From the NCBI GenBank assembly GCA_007693965.1, contig RECQ01000058.1:1-46286 (forward strand): DNA of 46,286 bases, read 5' to 3'. Under the pieces are notes generated by a model. That model did not search any database and had not been told where the DNA came from. It saw only the letters and a list, made by a program, of their open reading frames with translations. Below are positions 7,012 to 15,116 of this stretch, piece after piece. This DNA is from Phycisphaeraceae bacterium. GTDB taxonomy: Bacteria; Planctomycetota; Phycisphaerae; Phycisphaerales; UBA1924. Position 1 is the first letter of the stretch. The number at the start of each line of letters is the position of its first letter. The position numbers and the translations under genes were made by a program.

Positions 7012-8551
7012 ACTTCTGGCGAAACTGGCTGCGTGGCGCCCCTTCACGGCCCTGGTCGTGGGCGACTTCATGCTCGATCAACTCGTCTACGGCGACGCCG
7101 AGCGGATGAGCCCCGATGCGCCGGTGCCGGTGCTGCGGGTGCACAGGACCGAGGCCCTTCCCGGCGGCGCCGCCAATGTGTGTCTGGACATCGTGGCACT
7201 GCGCGGACGCGTGATCGCCTTCGGCGTGACCGGCGAAGATGCGGAGGGCGCGACGCTGCGGGAAGCGCTCGGCGCCGGGGGTGTGGACACGAATGGACTC
7301 ATCACCGACAGCGCCCGCCCCACCACCGTCAAGCGCAGCCTGGTGGGCCTGGCCCAGCATCGGCATCCGCAGAAGATGTTCCGCATGGACATGGAGTCCA
7401 CTGAGCCGCTGAGCGATGGTCGGCTTGAAGAGCTGCTGCGCCGCTTCGATGCGGCCCTGGCTGATGCGGATGTGGTGTGCATCGAGGATTACAACAAGGG
7501 CGTCTGCTGCGAGCGGCTGTGCTGCGCGGTGATCGAGCGCTGCCGGAGCGCCGGCAAACCGGTGATCGTGGATCCGGCACTGATCGAGAGTTATGAGCGG
7601 TATCGCGGCGCGACAGCGATCACGCCGAACCGCACCGAGGCGGAGCTGGCGACCGGCCGCCGCGTCGGCGATGCGCCGGCATCGGTGGACCAGATCGACC
7701 TGGCGGTGACGATGGCGCGCGGGCTCGATCTCGAGGCGCTGGTGCTCACGCTCGATCGCCACGGCGCTCTGCTGGTTGAGAATGGCGGCGAGGCAGACGT
7801 GAGAGCCACGCACCTGCCCACGGTCGCGCGGCAGGTGTATGACGTGACCGGCGCCGGTGACATGGTGCTTGCGGCGCTGGCGGCGGCGCGGGCCAACGGG
7901 ACGAGCTGGCCGGACGCGGTGCGCTTCGCCAACGCCGCAGCTGGGCTGGAGGTCGAGATCTTCGGCGTCAAGCCGATTCCGCTGGAGCGCGTGCACCACG
8001 CGCTGCTGGTCGAGAGCCGCAAGCTGCTGGGCAAGGAGCGCACGCTGGAGGAGGCGGCGATCGAGGCAGCGGCGCTGCGGCGGGAGGGGAAAACCATCGT
8101 CTTCACCAACGGCTGTTTCGACATCCTGCACGCGGGGCACGTCTCGCTGCTGCGCAAGGCGGCGCGGATGGGCGATGCGCTGGTGGTGGGGATCAACAGC
8201 GATGCGTCGGTCCGCCGGCTCAAGGGGCCGGACCGGCCGGTGCATCATGAGCAGGATCGCATCGAGATTCTCAGTGAACTCGAATCGGTGGACATGGTGA
8301 TCGTCTTCGACGACGAGACGCCGCTGAAGCTGATCGAGGCGGTGAAGCCGGATGTGCTGGTGAAGGGGGCGGACTACACGCGCGACCGCGTGGTGGGCGC
8401 CGACCTGGTCGAATCCTGGGGCGGGCGCGTCGAACTGGCGCCGCTGCTGGAAGGGCGGAGCACATCTGGCGTGGTTTCGCGGATGCGGAGCGCGCGATCA
8501 GGATCTGCTGATGGCCCGCCCGTGTCGCCGCGGGGAGCTCAGGACGCATGA
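7004..8551 (+). CDS. hldE: Bifunctional heptose 7-phosphate kinase / heptose 1-phosphate adenylyltransferase
   Basis: HldE carries out two steps of ADP-heptose synthesis for the LPS core: phosphorylation of heptose 7-phosphate at C1, and, after dephosphorylation, adenylyl transfer from ATP. The N-terminal half is a ribokinase-type domain, with PGGAANV early and DVTGAGDMVLAAL as the second PfkB signature. The C-terminal half is a nucleotidyltransferase with FTNGCFDILHAGHVSLL and, at the end, LLEGRSTSGVV. The length (515 residues) is slightly above the usual 475-480. The chosen ATG is inside the end of lpxK; an upstream extension of the frame would only read antisense-like lpxK sequence. The stop overlaps the nadC start (ATGA). 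Confidence 0.96.
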   Translation: MGELLAKLAAWRPFTALVVGDFMLDQLVYGDAERMSPDAPVPVLRVHRTEALPGGAANVCLDIVALRGRVIAFGVTGEDAEGATLREALGAGGVDTNGLITDSARPTTVKRSLVGLAQHRHPQKMFRMDMESTEPLSDGRLEELLRRFDAALADADVVCIEDYNKGVCCERLCCAVIERCRSAGKPVIVDPALIESYERYRGATAITPNRTEAELATGRRVGDAPASVDQIDLAVTMARGLDLEALVLTLDRHGALLVENGGEADVRATHLPTVARQVYDVTGAGDMVLAALAAARANGTSWPDAVRFANAAAGLEVEIFGVKPIPLERVHHALLVESRKLLGKERTLEEAAIEAAALRREGKTIVFTNGCFDILHAGHVSLLRKAARMGDALVVGINSDASVRRLKGPDRPVHHEQDRIEILSELESVDMVIVFDDETPLKLIEAVKPDVLVKGADYTRDRVVGADLVESWGGRVELAPLLEGRSTSGVVSRMRSARSGSADGPPVSPRGAQDA

Positions 8552-9498
8552 ATTCACGGATGCTCGACCTGAACACGCTGTCGCTACCTGATCTGTACGA
8601 GGAGCTGACGCGGAGCGGGCTGGCCCATCGGCTCTTTTCGCTGGCGCGTGATGAAGACCTGGTCTGCTACGCCACCGGCGTCGAGACCGATCTCACCAGC
8701 GAGTTGTACATCGATGAAGACTCGGAGACGACCGCGATGTTGCGCAGCCGGGGCGCCGGCGTCGTCGCCGGTCTGGCCGCGGCGCCGGAGCTGCTCTCCG
8801 TCTTCACCACCGAGTGCGAATTTCTCGGTATTGCTTCGGACGGCGACACGATCGAGGCGGGCGCCGCGCTCGGAGAAGTCTCCGGCCCCACGCGCCAGGT
8901 GCTTCGCACGGAGCGGGCGCTGCTGAATCTGGTGTCGCGCCTGTCCGGCGTCGCGACCTTCACGAACCGGTTCGTGCGCGCCATCGAGGCGACCGGCGCT
9001 GATGCGATGCTCTACGACACGCGAAAGACCACGCCGGGGCTGCGCATCCTGGAGAAATACGCCGTCCGCTGCGGCGGGGGCATGTGCCACCGCATCGGCC
9101 TGCACGATGCGGTGATGATCAAGGACAATCATCTCGCGGGCGTCGAGCTGGAGGGGCTGGCCGACCGGATCGCCGCCGCGGCCCGCAGGGCGCTGGACGC
9201 CGAGGGAGGCGTGCGGTTCGTCGAGGTCGAGGTCGATTCGCTGGCGCAGTTCGAGCAGGTTCTGCGTGTGGAGGCGGAGCTGATCGACATCGTGATGCTC
9301 GACAACATGGCGCCTGATTCGATGCGCGAGGCGGTGCGACTGCGCGATGAGGCGGGATCGGAGATTCAACTCGAAGCCAGCGGCGGCGTGACGCTGGAAT
9401 CGGTGGACACGATCGCAAAGACGGGCGTCGACCGCATCAGCGTGGGCTCGATCACGCAATCGGCGCCGGCGCTGGACATCGGGCTGGACATCGAGTGA
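8548..9498 (+). CDS. nadC: Nicotinate-nucleotide pyrophosphorylase (carboxylating)
   Basis: NadC converts quinolinate and PRPP to nicotinate mononucleotide in NAD synthesis. Recognisable parts of the 316-residue protein are ERALLNLVSRLSGVATFT, DTRKTTPGLRILEKYAV, GGGMCHRIGLHDAVMIKDNH, FVEVEVDS, IVMLDNM, and the C-terminal IQLEASGGV and GVDRISVGSIT, which cover the phosphate and quinolinate binding sites. The ATG overlaps the hldE stop by 4 bp, so it is the last gene of the overlapping block that starts with maf. The following gene is on the opposite strand and converges on it. Confidence 0.96.
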   Translation: MNSRMLDLNTLSLPDLYEELTRSGLAHRLFSLARDEDLVCYATGVETDLTSELYIDEDSETTAMLRSRGAGVVAGLAAAPELLSVFTTECEFLGIASDGDTIEAGAALGEVSGPTRQVLRTERALLNLVSRLSGVATFTNRFVRAIEATGADAMLYDTRKTTPGLRILEKYAVRCGGGMCHRIGLHDAVMIKDNHLAGVELEGLADRIAAAARRALDAEGGVRFVEVEVDSLAQFEQVLRVEAELIDIVMLDNMAPDSMREAVRLRDEAGSEIQLEASGGVTLESVDTIAKTGVDRISVGSITQSAPALDIGLDIE

Positions 9499-9532
9499 GG
9501 GAGAGAATGTGGAATGTGGGTGTGAGAAAGAT

Positions 9533-10033
9533 TCATGCGCAGGCCGGCGCGGTCGTGTGAAAACCGGCGGCGGTGAGCGCGCGGGACAGGCCTTCGGCGT
9601 CCTGTTCGTCGAAGGCGCCGACCTCCCATGAATCGACGTCGAGCACGCCCCAGCATGGCGCGTGCGGGTTCTTCTCGATGCTTTCCTCGAAGAGCGGCAG
9701 GACGATCTCGGAGCGATCGCGCGGATCGCAGGCGATGTAGTTGTCGCCGAGTTCTGCGACATCGCGCACGATGCGCACGGAGCGTGATGTGAGCGACTGG
9801 CCGCAGACACCGAAGAGCCCGATGGGCGAGCAGGCGGGGGTGTTGCGGCTGGGACCGAGAATCATGCGCTGATCGTCGGGGGCGCCGGGCTGGTCGAGGT
9901 AGAAGCCGACCCAGGAGACTCCGGCGGTGGAGAGTTCATCCCAGAGGGTGTCGACGAGCAGACGCATGCGAGTTGCACGGTCGCCGGTCGCCTTGGCCGC
10001 AAGCCCTGCGATTCGGTCGTAGTTTCGCTTCAT
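9533..10033 (-). CDS. GAF-domain protein, free methionine-(R)-sulfoxide reductase-like
   Basis: The 166-residue protein is one GAF domain. Three cysteines line up with those of the free methionine-(R)-sulfoxide reductases (MsrC): Cys in TPACSP, Cys in FGVCGQSL and Cys in YIACDPRDRSEIVLPL. GVLDVDSWEVGAFDEQDAEGL is also typical. It probably reduces free Met-R-sulfoxide with thioredoxin. The spacing between the first two cysteines is one residue shorter than in the E. coli enzyme, so activity is likely but not certain. I chose the ATG at 10033 because it gives the normal length and the family start; the frame runs open further upstream without any recognisable domain. It converges on nadC. Confidence 0.82.
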   Translation of the reverse strand: MKRNYDRIAGLAAKATGDRATRMRLLVDTLWDELSTAGVSWVGFYLDQPGAPDDQRMILGPSRNTPACSPIGLFGVCGQSLTSRSVRIVRDVAELGDNYIACDPRDRSEIVLPLFEESIEKNPHAPCWGVLDVDSWEVGAFDEQDAEGLSRALTAAGFHTTAPACA

Positions 10034-10162
10034 GGGCGTCAGTTTAGGACTGAAGTTCGGGCGGGGGCCGGTTATACTCGGCATCCTGCGGGGCCAGGCT
10101 TGTATCGGGCGATGCCGAAGGTCCCCGAGGTGGAAGGCCTGTCGCGTTTCAGGAGCAACAAG

Positions 10163-10681
10163 ATGTCCGACCAGGTGAAGGATGTGGATGCGTGCGCTGC
10201 GATCGGCGCGCCTGTGAAGCAGCACACGCTCCTCGAACCATTCGTGGGGACGTTCCGAGCCCGTGTGAAGCTGTGGATGGGGCCGGGCGATCCGATGGAG
10301 TCGACCGGGGTGATGACCAACACGATGGATCTGGGTGGAACGTTTCTGAAGCAGCACTACGTTGGCGATCCCGGGCCGGGGCCCTTCCCGGAGTTCGAGG
10401 GCCGCGGCTACTGGGGGTACAACACGGTCGACCATCGCTACGAAGGATTCTGGATCGACTCCTCCAGCACCTTCATGATGACCGAGCAGGGGCAGGTGAA
10501 TGAATCCGGGAAGGTATGGACCATGATCGGCTCGAACACCAATCCAGAAACTGGCGAGCCGATGAAGAAGCGCACGGTGATCACGCTCAATGACAACGAT
10601 CACCACCTTATGGAAATGTACTTCGAGACGCCGGAAGGCGAATCGAAGTCGATGGAGATCCGCTACGAGCGGATGAAGTAA
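10163..10681 (+). CDS. DUF1579 family protein
   Basis: A 172-residue protein of the DUF1579 type. It begins near HTLLEPFVGTFRARVKLWMGPGDP and continues with STGVMTNTMDLGGTFLK, FEGRGYWGYNTVDHRYEGFWID and the late MKKRTVITLNDNDHHLMEMY, all typical of this beta-rich, lipocalin-like family of unknown role. The ATG at 10163 has AGGAG 7 nt upstream; an in-frame TTG at 10100 would add 21 residues without family support. No signal peptide is seen, so it is probably cytoplasmic. The neighbours do not reveal a pathway. Confidence 0.85.
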   Translation: MSDQVKDVDACAAIGAPVKQHTLLEPFVGTFRARVKLWMGPGDPMESTGVMTNTMDLGGTFLKQHYVGDPGPGPFPEFEGRGYWGYNTVDHRYEGFWIDSSSTFMMTEQGQVNESGKVWTMIGSNTNPETGEPMKKRTVITLNDNDHHLMEMYFETPEGESKSMEIRYERMK

Positions 10682-10748
10682 GCAGATCCCAATACTCCGT
10701 CGCCACGTTGCGGCGGGTTCAATTCGTTTGAGATGGAAGAGGAGAGAC

Positions 10749-12152
10749 ATGAGTATTTCTGTACGAAGTCGTCCGCTGGCGCTGTCCGCGGTGCTGTGTG
10801 TGTTCGCCGGGGCGTCCGTTGCGCAGGCCCAGCTTCCCGATTACAACGACTTCGAGCTGCAGGCCCGGGCCAACTTCTCCGGCGCCTTCAACCTGCCGAA
10901 TTCGACCTTCTTCACCAGCGCCACGCCCTCGATCAATGACAACGCCGACGTGGCGATCAAGCTCATCAACTTCCCGGGGACGGACCGGCAGGCGGTCTGG
11001 TTTGGAGGCGCGGGCGCGGGCAAGACCGTCTTTACCTCCGCCGACGGCGCCATCATCACCGATGTCTCGCTGAACGATGCGGGCCAGATCGTCACCTACC
11101 AGTTCCTTGCCTCCCCCACCGCCATCATCGGCATCGACGGGCATGCGCAGACCAGCACGATCCGCGTGGCGCCGGGCGGTTTCTTCGGGCTCATCGAGCT
11201 CGGGACGCCTGAGATCAACAATGCGGGCGTCGTCGGCTTCCGCGGCAAGCCGGGAATCGGCGGCCAGGCGTTCATCAGCGATGACGCCGGCTCTCAGGCG
11301 ATGCACGTCAACGAGGTCGACACCGACCCCGCCAGCCCATACTCGTTCCTCTTCTCACCTTCGATCAACAACAACCGGCAGATCGCCGGCAAGGCCCGCG
11401 TCGGCGCCTCGGGGCAGTTCGGCAACAGCCAGCCCGATGAAATCCGCCTGTGGAACACGGACGGCAGCTCGGTCCTCATCGCCGTGGACGCAGACGGCGA
11501 CCCGATGTCGCCCTACAGCGGCTTCGACAACAGCGTGGGCGTGAACGATGTCGGCCAGGTCGCGTTCACCGCCTCGCTCGTCGGCGGCGGCCGCGGCGTT
11601 TTCCTGTCCGACGGCGCGACGACGCTCACCATCGCCACCACACTTCAGCCGGAAGTGAATGAGATCCAGTTCTTCAGCCCGGACGTGAACAACAGCGGAC
11701 TTGTCGTCTTCCGCGGCCGCGACGGCGCGGGCGTCGAGACGATCTTCGTCGGCGACGGGACGGACCTGACGACCGTCGTCCAGCGCGGCGACATCGTGCC
11801 CAGCGACCTCGGCGACGCCCGCATCGATCAGCACGACACCAGCCTCGCCTTCGGCGGGGCGCCCAAGATCAACAACAACGGCGATGTCGCCTTCCAGTGC
11901 GGCCTCACGCCTCCGGATGACAACCAGATCGAATGGGGCAGCGGGCTCTATGTCGCGTTTGCCTCGGGCGTCTGCCCCGGCCCGACCGACCTCAGCGGCG
12001 ACGGCGCCGTCGGCAGCGCCGACCTGGCCATCCTGCTGGGCAACTGGGGGCCGTGCCCGTCGGGCCAGCCCTGCCCCGCGGATCTCGACTGCGACGGCGC
12101 GGTGGGCAGCTCGGATCTGGCGATTCTGCTGGGGAGTTGGGGATCGCCCTGA
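10749..12152 (+). CDS. Secreted NxxGxxAF-repeat protein with dockerin-like EF-hand tail
   Basis: The first 28 residues are a Sec signal peptide (LALSAVLCVFAGASVAQAQ). The body carries at least seven repeats about 50-60 residues apart, each with an NxxGxxxF-like core: INDNADVAI, LNDAGQIVTY, INNAGVVGF, INNNRQIAG, VNDVGQVAF, VNNSGLVVF and INNNGDVAF. This is the choice-of-anchor NxxGxxAF type seen in planctomycetes, probably a beta-propeller-like fold. The last 60 residues hold two copies of D(L/C)xGDGAVGSxDLAILLGxWG, each with EF-hand calcium-binding Asp residues, as in the dockerin-like tails common in Phycisphaerae. The ATG at 10749 follows GAGGAGAG; an upstream in-frame start would spoil the signal peptide. 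Role unknown, probably surface or extracellular. Confidence 0.87.
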   Translation: MSISVRSRPLALSAVLCVFAGASVAQAQLPDYNDFELQARANFSGAFNLPNSTFFTSATPSINDNADVAIKLINFPGTDRQAVWFGGAGAGKTVFTSADGAIITDVSLNDAGQIVTYQFLASPTAIIGIDGHAQTSTIRVAPGGFFGLIELGTPEINNAGVVGFRGKPGIGGQAFISDDAGSQAMHVNEVDTDPASPYSFLFSPSINNNRQIAGKARVGASGQFGNSQPDEIRLWNTDGSSVLIAVDADGDPMSPYSGFDNSVGVNDVGQVAFTASLVGGGRGVFLSDGATTLTIATTLQPEVNEIQFFSPDVNNSGLVVFRGRDGAGVETIFVGDGTDLTTVVQRGDIVPSDLGDARIDQHDTSLAFGGAPKINNNGDVAFQCGLTPPDDNQIEWGSGLYVAFASGVCPGPTDLSGDGAVGSADLAILLGNWGPCPSGQPCPADLDCDGAVGSSDLAILLGSWGSP

Positions 12153-12190
12153 TGAGAATATGCAAAGTGAAACGCGGCGAGCGGTCCGTG

Positions 12191-12207
12191 ACTCGTTTCA
12201 AACGAGT
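12191..12207. repeat. 17-bp palindrome
   Basis: ACTCGTTT, a single C, then AAACGAGT form a perfect 8-bp inverted repeat, 38 bp after the dockerin-protein stop. There is no T tract, so it is more like a protein-binding site or a transcript-end hairpin than a canonical terminator. Its function cannot be inferred. Confidence 0.55.
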
Positions 12208-12254
12208 TGATTGAACGCTCGCGAACACGGCCGCATGCAACCGAGGCTCACACG

Positions 12255-12587
12255 GTGTTTCCAATAGTTCCATTGAGAGGTGGATACGAAGCACGCGAAC
12301 CGGCAGGAGTGCTGCGCGCACGATACGCCCTCGTGAAGCCATTGCTGATCCGCGAGGTGTTTCTGCGATATGCGGTGCTCGGCGGAATTGGAGCGGGGGC
12401 CTCGTGGCTCTGGCTGCTGTATATGTCTGCGCACTCGAACGGCGTCGTAAAACTGCTGGCGGCAGGCGTCGCGCTCGGGTTCACCACGGGCTTCGTGTTG
12501 AATGGGTACGGCGCCGTTCGCCCGCGGCATGCGCGCATGGTGATGGTTCGCTTCATCCGGAAGCGCGAGCGATCAAGAATCGAGTGA
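12255..12587 (+). CDS. Possible small membrane protein
   Basis: The frame encodes 110 residues from a GTG, with two likely membrane segments (about residues 38-57 and 63-85) and a strongly basic C-terminus (RPRHARMVMVRFIRKRERSRIE). Other starts are possible: TTG 12207 upstream or GTG 12333, which would leave 84 residues. None has a clear ribosome binding site. The hydrophobic pattern and basic cytoplasmic tail look like a real membrane protein, but I recognise no family. Confidence 0.45.
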   Translation: MFPIVPLRGGYEAREPAGVLRARYALVKPLLIREVFLRYAVLGGIGAGASWLWLLYMSAHSNGVVKLLAAGVALGFTTGFVLNGYGAVRPRHARMVMVRFIRKRERSRIE

Positions 12588-12671
12588 CTCACGACGGTCC
12601 AAGCCCGGAGAGCGCCCAGCCCCGGACGCTTTTTTGACGCCCGCAGCGATCATCACTTCAGCGCGAAAGTC

Positions 12672-12700
12672 TTGACAGCCCGGCCGGTTCGGTATATGTT
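12672..12700 (+). promoter_or_regulatory. Consensus sigma-70 promoter giving a probably leaderless mRNA
   Basis: A perfect -35 TTGACA (12672-12677) and a -10 TATGTT (12695-12700) are 17 bp apart. The expected start of transcription is about 12706-12708, which is at the ATG (12707) of the radical SAM gene. No Shine-Dalgarno sequence fits between them. The -10 lies in a small direct repeat, TCGGTATATGTTCGGTATATG-like, whose second copy supplies the start codon. Confidence 0.65.
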
Positions 12701-12706
12701 CGGTAT

Positions 12707-13825
12707 ATGTCCGCCGAGCACGCCGACGCCCTCATCACCGGCCCGGTCCGGGGGCGGGGCGCCGGGATCAATCCCGGCAACCGCTTCGAGGATGTCCGTC
12801 TGCACGTGCTGGGGGAGCATCTGGACGACGAGGCCCGCGACCGCCGCGGGGTTGCGGCGAACGTGCGCACCGAAGTCCTCGACGACCACAGCCGCACGGT
12901 CATCAACAAGGTCGACAGCCCCGACCTCGGCATGCGCTGGACCTTCAACCCCTACCGCGGCTGCGAGCACGGGTGCGTCTACTGCTACGCCCGGCCCACG
13001 CACGAGACGCTCGGCTTCTCCTGCGGCCTCGACTTCGAAACACGCATCATGGCCAAGCGCGATGCGCCGGCCCTGCTGCGCAAGGAGCTGTCGGCGCCGC
13101 GGTGGGCGGGCGAGCCGATCGTCATGTCCGGCGTGACCGATCCGTACCAGCCGCTCGAAGCGCGGCTGCGGCTGGTGCGGGCGTGCCTGGAGGTCTTCGT
13201 CGAGTTCCGCCAGCCGATCGCGATCATCACCAAGAACCGCATGATCACGCGCGATCTGGATCTGCTGCGCGAGCTTGCGGTCCACGGCACCATCGGGTGC
13301 GCGGTCAGCATCACCACGCTCGACCGCACGCTGGCGGCGAAGATGGAGCCGCGGGCAAGCAGCCCGTCGGACCGGCTGCGGGCCATCGAGGAGCTGAGCA
13401 GCGCGGGGATTCCGGTGTCGGTGATGACAGCGCCGATCATCCCCGGCCTGAACGATCATGAGATCCCCGCCATTCTGAAGGCCGCGAGCGAGGCGGGGGC
13501 GAGCGGCGCGGGGTATGTGCTGCTCCGCCTGCCGCACCAGTTGAAGGGGCTGTTTCTCGACTGGCTGCATCGGCACTACCCGGATCGGGCGGGGAAGGTC
13601 GAGGGGCAGCTTCGAGAGGCGCGAGACGGCAAGCTGTACGACGCAACGTTCGGCACGCGCCAGCGCGGCGTCGGCGCCCGGGCGGAGCAGATCGGCAGGA
13701 CGTTCGATGTCTTTTCGCGGCGCTACGGACTGAACGACGCCCGCCGTTCACTCAACAGCGATGCGTTCCGGAAACCGGTCGGCGCGGACGGTTCGGGGCA
13801 GATGGGGCTCTTCGCGAGCGATTGA
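12707..13825 (+). CDS. PA0069-family radical SAM protein
   Basis: Radical SAM enzyme of the PA0069/SplB-like group; the substrate is unknown. The cluster motif CxxxCxxC is at Cys86, Cys90 and Cys93 in FNPYRGCEHGCVYCYARP. PVRGRGAGINPGNRF at the N-terminus is characteristic of the PA0069 group, as are VMSGVTDPYQPLE, IITKN and TAPIIPGLND. The 372 residues fit the family. Its own near-perfect promoter sits directly at the start codon. It stands alone between repeats, so context does not suggest a pathway. Confidence 0.9.
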   Translation: MSAEHADALITGPVRGRGAGINPGNRFEDVRLHVLGEHLDDEARDRRGVAANVRTEVLDDHSRTVINKVDSPDLGMRWTFNPYRGCEHGCVYCYARPTHETLGFSCGLDFETRIMAKRDAPALLRKELSAPRWAGEPIVMSGVTDPYQPLEARLRLVRACLEVFVEFRQPIAIITKNRMITRDLDLLRELAVHGTIGCAVSITTLDRTLAAKMEPRASSPSDRLRAIEELSSAGIPVSVMTAPIIPGLNDHEIPAILKAASEAGASGAGYVLLRLPHQLKGLFLDWLHRHYPDRAGKVEGQLREARDGKLYDATFGTRQRGVGARAEQIGRTFDVFSRRYGLNDARRSLNSDAFRKPVGADGSGQMGLFASD

Positions 13826-13848
13826 CTCGGCGGCGCCGCGAAACAGAA

Positions 13849-13883
13849 GGGTGCCGTGGTAGAGCCGTCCCCGGCTCTGCAAC
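13849..13883 (+). repeat. Dispersed 35-bp repeat with internal hairpin (copy 1)
   Basis: The element starts GGGTGCCGTGGT and contains AGAGCCG-TCCC-CGGCTCT, a perfect 7-bp hairpin. A second copy, on the other strand at 16327-16361, matches at 31 of 35 positions. The outer 13 bp, GGGTGCCGTGGTA, are also inverted at 13923-13935 (TACCACGGCACCC), so the whole 13849-13935 stretch can fold into a larger stem. The 241-bp gap between the radical SAM and LOG genes holds only this element and the tandem repeat below. Confidence 0.8.
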
Positions 13884-13912
13884 GCGTCTGGAAGTACGGC
13901 GTGGCAAAGGCG

Positions 13913-13958
13913 AAGACGCCTTTACCACGGCACCCAAGACGCCTTTACCACGGCGCCC
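13913..13958 (+). repeat. Two tandem 23-bp repeats
   Basis: AAGACGCCTTTACCACGGC(A/G)CCC occurs at 13913-13935 and 13936-13958 with one mismatch. The right half of each copy is the reverse complement of the start of the 35-bp element at 13849, so these are partial, inverted copies of the same repeat family. Confidence 0.8.
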
Positions 13959-14066
13959 AACAAGATTACCCGTTTTTCAAACTGGTCCGTATGAATTTCC
14001 CCATCAGGTATCATCGCCGCTTCGCGCCGCCGATCCCGCGCCGGCGCGATCGACCCGGAGCAGCAG

Positions 14067-14909
14067 ATGAGCCGACCCACCGAGCAGACTTTCGAACAGG
14101 ATGAACAGCAGCAGCCCGATTCGGGTGAACGCGCCGGCGCCGAGCACACCCACTCCACGGAATGGGGAAAACACTCGCCCGACCCCGAAGAGCGCCGCCT
14201 GCTCGCTGGGCCGCAGCGGCGGGACATCGAGCTTTTCCGCGCCGTCCGCATCTTCTGGGAGTGCATCCGCGGCTTTCGCTCGCTGCACTTCGTGGGGCCC
14301 TGCGTCACCGTCTTCGGCTCGGCCCGCTTCGATGAGGACCACCGCTATTACCAGATGGCCCGCGCCGTCGGCGCCGAGCTGAGCCGGGCCGGCTTCACCG
14401 TCATGACCGGCGGCGGGCCGGGCATCATGGAGGCCGCCAACCGCGGCGCCAGGGACATCGGAGGCCGCTCCGTCGGCTGCAACATCAAGCTCCCCTTCGA
14501 GCAGGACCCCAACCCGTACCTCGACGATTTCGTCGAGTTCCGCTACTTCTTCGTGCGCAAGCTGATGCTGGTGAAATATTCCTACGCCTTCATCACCATG
14601 CCCGGCGGCTTCGGCACGCTCGACGAGGTCTTCGAGACCGCCACGCTGGTCCAGACCGAGAAGATCCACGACTTCCCGCTCGTCCTCATGGGCGCCGACT
14701 ACTGGCGCCCCCTGCTCGACTTCCTGCGCGAGAAGATGGTCGTCGAAAAGACGATCGACCCCGCCGACCTCGACCGCTTCATCGTCACCGACTCGCCCGA
14801 AGAAGCCGTGGCCCACATCCGCGAGGTGGCCATGGGCCGCTTCGGCCTGAAGGAGAAGGAGCGGCTGAAAAGCCACTGGTACTTCGGGGAGAAGGGCTCG
14901 CCGGGGTGA
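14067..14909 (+). CDS. LOG-family (TIGR00730) Rossmann-fold protein
   Basis: LOG-family proteins hydrolyse nucleoside 5'-monophosphates to base plus ribose 5-phosphate. The 280-residue protein has VTVFGSARF, then MTGGGPGIMEAANRGA (nucleotide-binding loop, residues 113-128) and the signature PGGFGTLDEVFE (179-190), with catalytic Glu and Arg positions kept (RKLML, GTLDE). About 75 N-terminal residues, rich in Gln, Glu and His, precede the fold. The ATG at 14067 gives this extension; a later start is possible. A second, longer LOG protein lies at 35613-36719. The true substrate is unknown, and older annotations call such proteins lysine decarboxylases. Confidence 0.9.
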   Translation: MSRPTEQTFEQDEQQQPDSGERAGAEHTHSTEWGKHSPDPEERRLLAGPQRRDIELFRAVRIFWECIRGFRSLHFVGPCVTVFGSARFDEDHRYYQMARAVGAELSRAGFTVMTGGGPGIMEAANRGARDIGGRSVGCNIKLPFEQDPNPYLDDFVEFRYFFVRKLMLVKYSYAFITMPGGFGTLDEVFETATLVQTEKIHDFPLVLMGADYWRPLLDFLREKMVVEKTIDPADLDRFIVTDSPEEAVAHIREVAMGRFGLKEKERLKSHWYFGEKGSPG

Positions 14910-15000
14910 GTGCGGCGGAAGGCGCGTGACTGACGAAAGCGGCGTGTTCGGCGCAGCGCGCCGGTGTCCGTGGAATCAAAGTCGAGGTCCGAGCCCGACC

Positions 15001-15031
15001 CCAGCATGTCCAGGCTCCGCCTCTCGCTGCC
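15001..15031 (+). repeat. Dispersed repeat with AGCATGTCCAGGCTCC core (copy 1)
   Basis: The 16-bp core is at 15003-15018, followed by an imperfect CTCTCGCTGCCC-like tail. The second copy is at 16147-16177 in the same orientation. Read on the minus strand, the core is GGAGCCTGGACATGCT: a Shine-Dalgarno-like GGAG, 7 nt, then ATG. This copy lies in the 207-bp gap after the LOG gene and does not start a recognisable gene. Confidence 0.7.
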
Positions 15032-15116
15032 CGGGGAAAGGGCCTCACAATTGGCCTCCTGCAGCCACGCTGACCAACTTGCGCCCGGGGAAACTTGCTT
15101 GGCATGTTGCGAGTAT

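Noticed and set aside
6779-8248. A 489-codon open frame on the minus strand
   Set aside because: It is antisense to lpxK and hldE, with His/Arg/Gln-rich composition and no recognisable motif; both sense genes are unmistakable.
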